Assembly (NCBI GenBank): GCA_009774625.1
Contig: VSOB01000001.1
Span: 1-64,000 of the forward strand
DNA: 64,000 bases
From: Lachnospiraceae bacterium
GTDB lineage: Bacteria > Bacillota > Clostridia > Lachnospirales > Lachnospiraceae
Direction: 5' to 3'
Below the pieces are notes generated by a model. That model did not search any database. It was not told where the DNA came from and saw nothing but the letters and a program-made list of their open reading frames with translations. This document shows positions 1 to 7,879 of the stretch, one piece after another. Position numbers and translations under genes: made by a program. Position 1 is the stretch's first letter; every line of letters starts with the position of its first letter.

Positions 1-70
1 CCCGAGAGCTACACAAGGCGTATCGTCGGCACCTGCAGAGGTCTAAACCCGCCCTGTATAATACTGTGAT
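1..70. other. Window edge, no gene assigned
   Basis: All three plus-strand frames reach a stop within the first 75 bases, so the tail of a plus-strand gene could end here, but there is too little to identify it. A TATAAT hexamer lies at about 57-62 with no convincing -35 box. I call no gene. Confidence 0.3.
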
Positions 71-105
71 ACAATAGAAAGCATGCTTTGCAAACTTTCT
101 GTTGT
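71..105. repeat. Palindromic repeat, copy 1
   Basis: An 11-bp arm ACAATAGAAAG (71-81) is followed by a 13-bp loop and CTTTCTGTTGT (95-105), with one mismatch between arms. Two other copies with the same arms and similar length occur at 1420-1454 and 9227-9259. All three lie between genes. It sits just beyond the terminator of the BMP lipoprotein gene. Confidence 0.75.
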
Positions 106-107
106 CC

Positions 108-143
108 TGAAAAAAAAGAAAACAGGGGTGCCGAAGGCACCCC
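108..143 (-). terminator. Rho-independent terminator of the BMP lipoprotein gene
   Basis: On the minus strand an 8-bp stem GGGGTGCC/GGCACCCC (arms 125-132 and 136-143) with a UUC loop is followed by TGTTTTCTTTTTTT. It lies 30 bases past the stop codon of the lipoprotein gene. Confidence 0.9.
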
Positions 144-172
144 TTATTTATTTCTGAAACCTGTAAGTTAGA

Positions 173-1342
173 TTACTCTACAAAATTCACTTTTGTCTTT
201 GCCAGGGTCAGATCTGCCGTTGTGCTGTCTTCCGTACCGTTCTGAATTGTGATTTCACCGCCTGACAGCTTCGCAAACAGCGCGTCATAGTCAGCCTGTG
301 CAAAAGTCTCGAATTTGGAAGTTTCCATAGGAAGTCCCACGCCGTCATTGGCTGCCGTAAACACGCTGGTGCTTCCGCCGGGGAAAGATCCCTCATAAAA
401 CTCCTTTACGCCTTCGTATACAGAGTTGCTCAGCTCTTTCATTGCAGAGGTGATTACTGTATCGGATTCGGGAGACTGGTCAACGTCAACCCCCACTACC
501 TTCGCGCCTGCCTCTTCTGCCGCTGCCATAACGGAGTTACCTACTGCGCCGCCGCAGCCGAACACTACTTCTGTACCATTCTGATACCAGCTTGCCGCCA
601 TAGCCTGCGCTTCAGGAGTCGCTGCAAATGCGCCTGTGTAGTTGTACATAATCTCTACATCCACACCCATTTCCTCGGCTGCCGCATCAGCACCCTGTAC
701 AAAGCCATAGCCGTAACGGATCACTGCAGGCACTGCCATACCGCCCATAAAGCCCAGTTTTGTATAGCCGTCCTTTACACATGCATAGCCGGCCAGATAT
801 CCTGCCTGATCTTCCTGGAACAAAATCGGCATAACATTGTTGTTTGTCTTATAGTTGTAATCTGCATCATGGGGTTCACCGTCCAGCAGGATAAAGCTGG
901 TATCCGGATACTGATCCTGCACAATGTACACCGGCTCTTCAAACAGGAAGCCAGGGCATACTACCAGTTTGGCGCCGCCTTCGATGGCAAGTCCGATGGT
1001 TTCGATATAAGCATCGGTAGTACCCTCCTGAGGCTGATAATATTTATAGGAAATATTATTTTCCTTTGCATATTTCTCCATGCCTTCCCATGCGCCCTGG
1101 TTAAAGGATTTGTCGTCAATCGTTCCCAGGTCTGTTACAAGAGCCAGCTCATAACCGCCGTCTTCAGATGCTTCCGACGCTGTCACCTGCTGCTCCTCTT
1201 CTGCCGGCGCTGCTTCCTCTGAGGAGTTTTCTGTCTCCGGCGCCGGAGCCGCTCCCTGTGAATCATTGTTGCTGCCGCATCCTGTCAGCATAACTGCAAC
1301 CATACTCACACACAATAATGCACTTAAAATTTTGCTTTTCAT
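173..1342 (-). CDS. BMP family ABC transporter substrate-binding lipoprotein
   Basis: This 389-residue protein is a predicted lipoprotein that captures a solute outside the membrane for an ABC importer. Family members (Med/PnrA/BmpA type) mostly bind nucleosides. The signal peptide ends in the lipobox MLTGC near residue 22. A Ser/Glu/Ala-rich linker follows, then the periplasmic-binding fold, starting with the typical ALVTDLGTIDDKSFNQG and including GVDVDQSP. The start ATG has AGGAGG 8 bases upstream. The gene has its own promoter (1380-1408) and terminator (108-143), so it is probably a single-gene unit after the butyrate operon. No permease or ATPase genes are visible; they may lie beyond the window edge. 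The exact ligand cannot be read from the sequence. Confidence 0.93.
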   Translation of the reverse strand: MKSKILSALLCVSMVAVMLTGCGSNNDSQGAAPAPETENSSEEAAPAEEEQQVTASEASEDGGYELALVTDLGTIDDKSFNQGAWEGMEKYAKENNISYKYYQPQEGTTDAYIETIGLAIEGGAKLVVCPGFLFEEPVYIVQDQYPDTSFILLDGEPHDADYNYKTNNNVMPILFQEDQAGYLAGYACVKDGYTKLGFMGGMAVPAVIRYGYGFVQGADAAAEEMGVDVEIMYNYTGAFAATPEAQAMAASWYQNGTEVVFGCGGAVGNSVMAAAEEAGAKVVGVDVDQSPESDTVITSAMKELSNSVYEGVKEFYEGSFPGGSTSVFTAANDGVGLPMETSKFETFAQADYDALFAKLSGGEITIQNGTEDSTTADLTLAKTKVNFVE

Positions 1343-1379
1343 AATTTACCTCCTGTGCAAATGAACTATTATCCTCTTT

Positions 1380-1408
1380 ATCATACAGTAAAACAAACGT
1401 TTCTGCAA
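1380..1408 (-). promoter_or_regulatory. Sigma-A-type promoter of the BMP lipoprotein gene
   Basis: On the minus strand TTGCAG (1403-1408), a 17-bp spacer and TATGAT (1380-1385) match the housekeeping consensus at 4/6 and 5/6 positions. It lies about 40 bases upstream of the start codon. Confidence 0.65.
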
Positions 1409-1419
1409 GTACCATTCAA

Positions 1420-1454
1420 ACAACCGAAAACTTGCTCTGCAGGCTTTCTCTTGT
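1420..1454. repeat. Palindromic repeat, copy 2 (degenerate)
   Basis: ACAACCGAAAA (1420-1430), a 13-bp middle and CTTTCTCTTGT (1444-1454) keep the 35-bp length and outer bases of the copy at 71-105. The arms are decayed, so the hairpin is weaker. It lies upstream of the BMP gene promoter. Confidence 0.5.
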
Positions 1455-1508
1455 CATCAATCATAAAAATCATGCAAAACAAACTTTCCATCATTAGGGA
1501 TTGAGCTT

Positions 1509-1546
1509 AAAAATGACCAGATTTTCCTGGAAAATCTGGTCATTTT
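1509..1546 (-). terminator. Terminator at the end of the butyryl-CoA operon
   Basis: A perfect 16-bp inverted repeat (1510-1525 and 1531-1546, loop CCTGG) lies 31 bases past the etfA stop. On the minus strand it ends in TTTTT then AAGCTC. The AT-rich plus-strand flank means it could work in both directions. Confidence 0.8.
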
Positions 1547-1577
1547 ATATGTTTTTATATAATTCCAAAACCGGTGC

Positions 1578-2627
1578 TTATTTCGCAGCAAGTTCGGCTT
1601 TCAGGCTCTCTGTCAACGCCGGAACGATCTTATTCAGGTCGCCTACGATACCATAGTCTGCCACATCAAAGATCGGTGCATCCTCATCTTTGTTGATGGC
1701 AACAATAATATCAGACTCTTCCATACCTGCCACGTGCTGAATTGCACCGGAAATGCCGATTGCAAAATATACATTCGGGCGAACGGTCTTGCCGGTCTGG
1801 CCTACCTGCAGATCTTTGGGCTTCCAGCCGGAATCCACAACTGCACGGGAGCAGCTTACGGTACCGCCCAGAACTGCAGCCAGGTCTTCCAGAATCTTGA
1901 AGTTTTCAGGAGTGCCCACACCGCGGCCGCCGGATACAAGAATCTTGGCATCCATAATATCCACGGTATCGGAAACAGCCTTTACCACTTCCTTGATCGT
2001 CACATATCTCTTGTCCGGTGTAAAGCCCGGATTGTACTCTTCGATATTGGCCTTTGCTCCTTTGATCGGCTCAATCTTCTGCATAACGCCCGGACGCACG
2101 GTAGCCATCTGAGGACGGTTGTTAGGGCATGCAATGGTAGCAATGGTATTGCCGCCGAATGCAGGACGGGTCATCAGAAGCTGATTGTGCTTCTGCTCAT
2201 CTTCTTTACCGGGAACTGCCACCAGCGGAAAATCACCGATCTCCAGTACGGTACAGTCAGCTGTCAGACCGGTTGCCACTCTTGCGGATACAGTAGGGCC
2301 AAGATCACGTCCGATTGCAGTAGCGCCTACCAGCATGATTTCGGGTTTGTATTTGTTGATAACGGAAGCCAATGCATGCGCATACGGTTCTGTCCTGTAA
2401 TCTTTCAGCTCCGGATCATCCACAACGATCACTTTATCCGCACCGTACTCTGCCAGAGAATCTGCAAGTCCCTTTACATCGGAACCGATCAGCACTGCCG
2501 TCACATCTGTATTTAAAGGAGCCGCCAGCTCTTTTGCCTTTCCAAGTAATTCGTATGCAATGCCGCTGATCTCATTGTCAACCTGCTGTGCATACACATA
2601 TACACCTTTATATTCTTCTAAGTTCAT
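1578..2627 (-). CDS. etfA: Electron transfer flavoprotein alpha subunit
   Basis: EtfA pairs with EtfB and butyryl-CoA dehydrogenase in a flavin-based electron-bifurcating complex that reduces crotonyl-CoA and ferredoxin with NADH. The 349-residue protein has the N-terminal nucleotide-binding-like domain (VYVYAQQVDNEISGIAYELL) and the C-terminal FAD domain with SGGRGVGTPENFK, QVGQTGKTVRP and FAIGISGAIQH. The start chosen is ATG at 2627, because AAGGTGG lies 8 bases upstream. A GTG at 2639, four codons earlier, overlaps that site and is less likely. It is the last gene of the operon, only 20 bases after etfB, and is followed by a strong hairpin terminator. Confidence 0.97.
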   Translation of the reverse strand: MNLEEYKGVYVYAQQVDNEISGIAYELLGKAKELAAPLNTDVTAVLIGSDVKGLADSLAEYGADKVIVVDDPELKDYRTEPYAHALASVINKYKPEIMLVGATAIGRDLGPTVSARVATGLTADCTVLEIGDFPLVAVPGKEDEQKHNQLLMTRPAFGGNTIATIACPNNRPQMATVRPGVMQKIEPIKGAKANIEEYNPGFTPDKRYVTIKEVVKAVSDTVDIMDAKILVSGGRGVGTPENFKILEDLAAVLGGTVSCSRAVVDSGWKPKDLQVGQTGKTVRPNVYFAIGISGAIQHVAGMEESDIIVAINKDEDAPIFDVADYGIVGDLNKIVPALTESLKAELAAK

Positions 2628-2647
2628 CCTGTTCACCACCTTATTTA

Positions 2648-3433
2648 TTAAATGACATGTTTCTCTTTGAATTTACCAACAATGTAAGCAACTGCATCTT
2701 CGGGAGAATCCGGTACAACCTTTTCGCCTGCGCCTTTGCGCACCTTATCGGATGCCTTTGCGATCTTGGTAGGAGAACCTGCCAGACCCAGATTGCTGTC
2801 ATCCACATCCTTCAGATCTGCTCTGCCCCATGTGGTAATCTCTGAACTGCAGGCATCAAAGATGCCGCCCGGTGTCATATATCTGGGCTCATTCAATTCG
2901 GAAAGAGCTGTAATCAGACAGGGCATCTGTACTTCCAGTACATGATATCTGTCATCATACTGACGCTGTACAGTCACTGTATTGCCGTCTACTTTGATAT
3001 CCTGTGCATAAGAGATCACAGGGATCTGCAGATGTTCTGCGATCTGAGGACCTACCTGGGCGGTATCGCCGTCGATTGCCTGACGTCCTGTGATGATCAG
3101 ATCATACTCCAGATTTCTGATAGCACCGGCGATTGTGGTGGAAGTCGCCCATGTATCTGCACCGCCCAGCACTCTGTCGGTAACAAGGATTCCCTTGTCT
3201 GCACCCATAGCAATCGCTTCCCTGAGAACATCCGTAGCTTTGGGAAGTCCCATTGTCAGCACTGTTACCTCTGCGCCGTACTGATCTTTTAATCTCAGTG
3301 CAGCTTCCAGTCCGGCCTTGTCGTCCGGATTCATGATTGCAAGCATTGCCGCTCTGTCAAGTGTACCGTCCGGGTTAAACTTCACGCCACCCTTTGTATC
3401 AGGCACCTGTTTAATACAAACAACGATTTTCAT
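2648..3433 (-). CDS. etfB: Electron transfer flavoprotein beta subunit
   Basis: EtfB carries AMP or, in bifurcating complexes, a second FAD where NADH is oxidised. The 261-residue length and the N-terminal MKIVVCIKQVPDT are typical of the clostridial subunit. MNPDDKAGLEAALRLKD and GRQAIDGDTAQVGPQIAE, the signature loop, are also present. The start ATG has GGAGAG about 8 bases upstream. It lies between bcd and etfA in the order usual for butyrate-producing Clostridia, so it should be translated at a matched level with both partners. Confidence 0.97.
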   Translation of the reverse strand: MKIVVCIKQVPDTKGGVKFNPDGTLDRAAMLAIMNPDDKAGLEAALRLKDQYGAEVTVLTMGLPKATDVLREAIAMGADKGILVTDRVLGGADTWATSTTIAGAIRNLEYDLIITGRQAIDGDTAQVGPQIAEHLQIPVISYAQDIKVDGNTVTVQRQYDDRYHVLEVQMPCLITALSELNEPRYMTPGGIFDACSSEITTWGRADLKDVDDSNLGLAGSPTKIAKASDKVRKGAGEKVVPDSPEDAVAYIVGKFKEKHVI

Positions 3434-3493
3434 TGTATTTTCTCTCCTTATATTTTTCTTTCTATCCTTTCCAACGCAAATGTCGGCTCCTGC

Positions 3494-4645
3494 CTATTTC
3501 AGCAATGCGCCGCTGATGACCATACGCTGTACTTCGCTGGTGCCTTCATAGATTTCTGTAATCTTGGCATCGCGCATCATACGCTCTACATCGTATTCTC
3601 TGATATAACCATATCCGCCGTGGAGCTGTACGCACTTGGTGGTCACTTCCATAGCTACCTCTGCCGCATATAATTTAGCCTTGGCTGCCTCTACGGAGTA
3701 TACCTTCTGCGTTGCTTTTGCCATCGCTGCCTTATATACCAGGAGCTGAGCAGCTTCTACCTTGGTCGCCATATCTGCCAACTGGAACTGTGTATTCTGG
3801 AACTGTGCGATGGATCTGCCGAACTGCTTTCTTTCCTTTACATAGGCAATGGTAGTTTCCAGTGCACCCTCTGCAATACCCAGAGCCTGTGCAGCGATAC
3901 CGATCCGTCCGCCGTCCAGTGTATGCATTGCGATGGCAAAACCTTTGCCCTTCTGCCCAAGAAGATTTCCTTTGGGGATTCTGCAGTCTGTAAAGATCAG
4001 CTCATATGTGGAGGAACCGCGGATACCCATCTTGTTTTCTTTTGTACCAAAGGAAAATCCGGGTGTTCCTTTTTCTACGATAAATGCGGAAATCTCTTTC
4101 TGGATTCTGCCACGTTTTTCTACTTTGCCCGTTACGGCTATGACAATGTATACGTCTGCTTCCTTACCGTTGGTAATAAAACATTTGCTGCCGTTCAATA
4201 CCCATTCGTCGCCGTCCAGGACAGCCTTTGTCTGCTGTCCCTGTGCGTCAGTACCTGCACCGGGCTCTGTCAGGCCGAAAGCGCCCAGCTTCTCGCCTTT
4301 TGCCAACGGCACTACATATTTCTGTTTCTGCTCTTCTGTACCATAGGTCATGATAGGATCGATACACAGAGAGGTATGTGCGGAAACGATAACGCCGGTA
4401 GTACCGCACACTTTGGAAAGCTCTTCCACGCACATAGCATAGGTCAGGGGATCGCAGCCCTGTCCGCCATACTCCTTGGGAACCGGAATCCCCAGGAAGC
4501 CGTATTTAGCCATTTTCTCAACCGTTCCTCTGGGGAACACTTCTGTTTCATCCACCTCCTGAGCCAGAGGCTTTACTTCTTTTTCGGCGAACTCTCTGAA
4601 TAACGTCCTCGCCATTTCATGTTCTTTGCTCAAAGTAAAATCCAT
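3494..4645 (-). CDS. bcd: Butyryl-CoA dehydrogenase (short-chain acyl-CoA dehydrogenase)
   Basis: Bcd reduces crotonyl-CoA to butyryl-CoA, the energy-conserving step of butyrate synthesis, using electrons delivered through EtfAB. The 383-residue protein shows the acyl-CoA dehydrogenase layout: an alpha-helical N-terminal domain, the flavin loop AFGLTEPGAGTDA, the FITNG segment, and the C-terminal helical domain with QLHGGYGYIREY. The catalytic glutamate sits in ITEIYEGTSEVQR. GGAGG lies about 10 bases before the ATG. The position between hbd and etfB, and the full operon around it, support Bcd over other acyl-CoA dehydrogenases. Confidence 0.96.
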   Translation of the reverse strand: MDFTLSKEHEMARTLFREFAEKEVKPLAQEVDETEVFPRGTVEKMAKYGFLGIPVPKEYGGQGCDPLTYAMCVEELSKVCGTTGVIVSAHTSLCIDPIMTYGTEEQKQKYVVPLAKGEKLGAFGLTEPGAGTDAQGQQTKAVLDGDEWVLNGSKCFITNGKEADVYIVIAVTGKVEKRGRIQKEISAFIVEKGTPGFSFGTKENKMGIRGSSTYELIFTDCRIPKGNLLGQKGKGFAIAMHTLDGGRIGIAAQALGIAEGALETTIAYVKERKQFGRSIAQFQNTQFQLADMATKVEAAQLLVYKAAMAKATQKVYSVEAAKAKLYAAEVAMEVTTKCVQLHGGYGYIREYDVERMMRDAKITEIYEGTSEVQRMVISGALLK

Positions 4646-4671
4646 GATTCTTATTCCTCCATCATTTTCGT

Positions 4672-5511
4672 TTATTTACTGTAATCATAGAAGCCCTTGC
4701 CTGTTTTGCGTCCAAGCAGACCGCCGCGGACCATCTTTCTCAGAAGCGGATGAGGACGATATTTGGAATCGCCTGTCTCGTTGTAGAGAACTTCCATAAT
4801 GGCAAGGCAGATATCCAGACCTACCAGATCACCCAGCTCAAGGGGTCCCATAGGATGGTTTGCACCCAGCTTCATTGCAGTGTCAATGCCTTCCACACTG
4901 GCAACGCCGTCTGCATAAATGCTGACAGCCTCGTTAATCATGGGAATCAGAATCCTGTTTACCACGAATCCGGCAGCTTCCTCTACCTGCACGGGAGTCT
5001 TGCCGATTTCTTCGGAAATCTTCTTAATCGTATCAACAGTCTCTGCCGGTGTATTCAGACCTGCAATCACCTCTACCAGTTTCATAACCGGAGCGGGATT
5101 GAAGAAATGCATACCGATCACAGGACGGTTGATGCCGGAACCGATCTCTGTAATAGACAGGGAAGAAGTATTGGTAGCGAAAATACAGTCATCCTTGCAG
5201 ATATCTTCCAGCTCTTTAAATGTCTGTTTCTTAATATCCATAACTTCCAGAGCAGCCTCCACGATCAGATCGCAGTCTGTGCAGATGGTCTTAACGCCGG
5301 TTGTGATCTTTGCCAGAATCTTATCTGCATCTTCCTGTGCCATTTTGCCTTTGGCAACTCTTTTTTCAAAGCCCTTTGCAATCTTGTTCTTTCCGTTTGC
5401 TGCGAATTCCTCATTGATATCACATAAGAATACTTCGTATCCTTCTGTCTGCGCAAATGCCTGCGCGATTCCGGAACCCATAGTTCCTGCACCGATAATA
5501 CCTACTTTCAT
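4672..5511 (-). CDS. hbd: 3-hydroxybutyryl-CoA dehydrogenase
   Basis: Hbd reduces acetoacetyl-CoA to 3-hydroxybutyryl-CoA. The 279-residue protein starts with the Rossmann motif GAGTMGSGIAQAFA. It carries the catalytic His in HFFNPAPVMKLVEVI and the linker KTPVQVEEAAGFVVNR before the C-terminal dimerisation domain. An in-frame start 21 codons upstream exists, but the ATG at 5511 has AGGAGGAGAG just before it and fits the family N-terminus exactly, so the shorter form is annotated. It follows crt by 75 bases and precedes bcd by 26. Confidence 0.97.
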   Translation of the reverse strand: MKVGIIGAGTMGSGIAQAFAQTEGYEVFLCDINEEFAANGKNKIAKGFEKRVAKGKMAQEDADKILAKITTGVKTICTDCDLIVEAALEVMDIKKQTFKELEDICKDDCIFATNTSSLSITEIGSGINRPVIGMHFFNPAPVMKLVEVIAGLNTPAETVDTIKKISEEIGKTPVQVEEAAGFVVNRILIPMINEAVSIYADGVASVEGIDTAMKLGANHPMGPLELGDLVGLDICLAIMEVLYNETGDSKYRPHPLLRKMVRGGLLGRKTGKGFYDYSK

Positions 5512-5586
5512 GGTCTCTCCTCCTGAAAATTTATAGTATGCGCCGAAGCCGCGCCAAACTGCGGCTCCCCGCACCTCTCACATAAC

Positions 5587-6372
5587 CTAGCAGTTTTTAA
5601 ACGGCTCTTTTACCTTTTCTTTGTTTTTGTCAAGGAAAAATGCCATACCATATTTCTGATCTTCTGTTTCAAAGCAGTCCCCGAACAGCTTTTCTTCGAT
5701 CACGATCGCCTGATCCATATCCACGTCAAGTCCCTCGTTGATTGCCTTCTTGCAGTTGCGTACCGCGATGGGCGCATTCTTTGCGATGCCGTTTGCCATC
5801 TTCTCTGCAGCAGGCATCAGCTCTTCCTGCGGATAAACGGCATTGACAAGACCGATCCGGAGCGCTTCGTCTGCTTTGATGTTTCTTGCAGTATAGATCA
5901 TCTGTTTTGCCATGCCTGCGCCTACCAGACGGGCAAGTCTCTGCGTGCCGCCAAAACCGGGTGTAATACCCAGGCCCACTTCAGGCTGGCCGAATACGGC
6001 ATTCTCAGAACAGATCCTGATATCACAGCTCATGGAAATCTCGCAGCCGCCGCCCAGTGCAAAACCGTTGATGGCAGCAATGACAGGAATCGGGAATGTT
6101 TCCAGTTTACGGAACACATCGTTGCCCTTCTTGCCGAAGGCTTCTCCTTCTGCTTTGGTCAATGTACTCATTTCCCCGATGTCAGCGCCTGCCACAAAAG
6201 ATTTCTGCCCTGCACCTGTCAGAATCAGACATCTTACCTCATCCAGATTCACATTGTCCAGCGCCGTTGAAAGCTCTTCCAGAACGGTGGAATTCAATGC
6301 ATTCAACGCCTTCTCACGATTGATGGTAAGAATGCCGATGGCACCCTTCTGCTCATATAAAATAAACTCCAT
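5587..6372 (-). CDS. crt: Enoyl-CoA hydratase (crotonase)
   Basis: Crotonase dehydrates 3-hydroxybutyryl-CoA to crotonyl-CoA. The 261 residues match the usual family length. The oxyanion-hole segment is VAGADIGEM. The two acid-base glutamates sit in GGGCEISMSCDI and QPEVGLGITPGFGGTQR. AAGGAG lies about 9 bases upstream of the ATG. It is the second gene of the butyryl-CoA operon. Confidence 0.97.
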   Translation of the reverse strand: MEFILYEQKGAIGILTINREKALNALNSTVLEELSTALDNVNLDEVRCLILTGAGQKSFVAGADIGEMSTLTKAEGEAFGKKGNDVFRKLETFPIPVIAAINGFALGGGCEISMSCDIRICSENAVFGQPEVGLGITPGFGGTQRLARLVGAGMAKQMIYTARNIKADEALRIGLVNAVYPQEELMPAAEKMANGIAKNAPIAVRNCKKAINEGLDVDMDQAIVIEEKLFGDCFETEDQKYGMAFFLDKNKEKVKEPFKNC

Positions 6373-6510
6373 ATATAATCTCCTTTTTGACTCTTTCTCT
6401 CCTGCGGCATATCATAACCGCCTGCAGCCCGCCGGCCCCGGGCCGGCCTCTGCTGTCACTATCACGGACAGAGCCGGGAAAACTCTCATTTCCCCGGCTG
6501 TATCAATCTA

Positions 6511-7689
6511 TTACATTTCTACGATTGTGGAGCAGCCCATGCCGCCGCCGATGCAGAGTGTAGCAAGACCCTTCTTGGCTCCTCTTGCCTGCATACCATA
6601 AAGCAGCGTAACAAGGATACGGCAGCCCGATGCGCCTACCGGATGTCCCAGTGCAATAGCGCCGCCGTTAGGATTGAGCTGCTTGTCTACGTCAATGCCC
6701 AGGTCTTTGCCTACTGCAACGGACTGTGCCGCAAATGCTTCGTTCGCTTCGATAATATCAAAGTCCTCAATCTTATAACCTGTCTTAGCCATAACCTTTC
6801 TGGTTGAAGCAACAGGACCAATACCCATAACTTCAGGCCTTACACCCGCCAACGCACCTGCCACCCAGGTAGCCATCGGTGTTACGCCCAGTTCTTTTGC
6901 CTTCTCTTCGCTCATTACAACGATGGCAGCCGCACCGTCATTGATGCCGGAAGCATTGCCTGCTGTTACGAAGCCGTCCTTATTGATGGCGCGCAGTTTC
7001 TGAAGGCCTTCAATGGTAGAACCGGCACGAGGGCCCTCGTCCACTTTGAATTCCACCATCTCTTTTTTCTTCTTCACCATGACCGGAACGATCTCTTTCT
7101 CGAAAGCGCCTGCTTTCTGCGCTTCCTCTGCCTTTAACTGGCTCTTTAAAGCGAACTCGTCCAGCTCTTCTCTGGTCAGTCCCCATTCTCTGCAGATATT
7201 GTCTGCGGTGGTAATCATATGGTAATCATTGAAAGCATCCCACAATGCGTCCTTGATCATGGTATCCACCAGAACGCCGTTGTTCATTCTGTATCCGTAA
7301 CGGCCCTGCGGAATTGCATAAGGAGCCATAGACATATTTTCCATACCGCCTGCAACAACCACATCAGCGTCTCCTGCCAGAATCATCTGTGCAGCCATAT
7401 TGACACTGTTCAGACCGGAACCGCATACCACATTGGTCGTCACTGCCGGCACTTCGATAGGAAGTCCTGCCTTCACAGCCGACTGGCGTGCCACGTTCTG
7501 TCCCAGTCCCGCCTGAATCACGCAGCCCATATATACATGATCCACCTGATCCGGAGCAACCCCTGCCCTCTGCAGCGCCTCCTTGATTACAATAGCTCCC
7601 AGCTCAACTGCCGGAGTCGTACTTAAAGAACCACCCATAGTTCCGATTGCGGTACGGCATGCACCTGCTAATACAATCTTCTTTGCCAT
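6511..7689 (-). CDS. thl: Acetyl-CoA C-acetyltransferase (thiolase)
   Basis: Thiolase condenses two acetyl-CoA molecules to acetoacetyl-CoA, the entry step to butyrate. The 392-residue protein has the nucleophilic Cys in VVCGSGLNSVNMA, the NEAFAAQ segment, the catalytic His in GHPVGASGCRI, and the second Cys in CIGGGMGCS. It is the first gene of the operon. GGAGG lies about 9 bases before the start. Transcription should start from the promoter at 7775-7803, whose spacer is a perfect palindrome, so this gene is the likely point of operon control. Confidence 0.97.
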   Translation of the reverse strand: MAKKIVLAGACRTAIGTMGGSLSTTPAVELGAIVIKEALQRAGVAPDQVDHVYMGCVIQAGLGQNVARQSAVKAGLPIEVPAVTTNVVCGSGLNSVNMAAQMILAGDADVVVAGGMENMSMAPYAIPQGRYGYRMNNGVLVDTMIKDALWDAFNDYHMITTADNICREWGLTREELDEFALKSQLKAEEAQKAGAFEKEIVPVMVKKKKEMVEFKVDEGPRAGSTIEGLQKLRAINKDGFVTAGNASGINDGAAAIVVMSEEKAKELGVTPMATWVAGALAGVRPEVMGIGPVASTRKVMAKTGYKIEDFDIIEANEAFAAQSVAVGKDLGIDVDKQLNPNGGAIALGHPVGASGCRILVTLLYGMQARGAKKGLATLCIGGGMGCSTIVEM

Positions 7690-7774
7690 TTACGATTTCC
7701 TCCATTTTCAATATACTGCCTGTTTTCCGGACGCTGTTTTGATTGTTATTTTTTTATCATTGTCCGCCGTTTTT

Positions 7775-7803
7775 ATTGTATCATAGGGTACCCTATTTTG
7801 CAA
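7775..7803 (-). promoter_or_regulatory. Promoter of the thl-crt-hbd-bcd-etfBA operon
   Basis: On the minus strand TTGCAA (7798-7803), a 17-bp spacer and TACAAT (7775-7780) form a good sigma-A promoter with an extended -10 (TGA before TACAAT). The predicted start is about 80 bases upstream of the thl ATG. Confidence 0.8.
7783..7796. promoter_or_regulatory. Palindromic operator candidate inside the butyrate promoter
   Basis: ATAGGGTACCCTAT is a perfect 14-bp palindrome filling most of the spacer between -35 and -10. A dimeric regulator here would directly affect polymerase binding. It does not match the Rex consensus (TTGTTAA-N4-TTAACAA). MerR-type regulators bind spacer palindromes, but usually in 19-20 bp spacers, so the regulator is unknown. 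Confidence 0.6.
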
Positions 7804-7879
7804 TGATTTTAAGCCTTTCAAACCGATAAATATTTAGATTTTTTCCCATTTCCGGTGCCTGGAATCCGGTATCCGCCCA

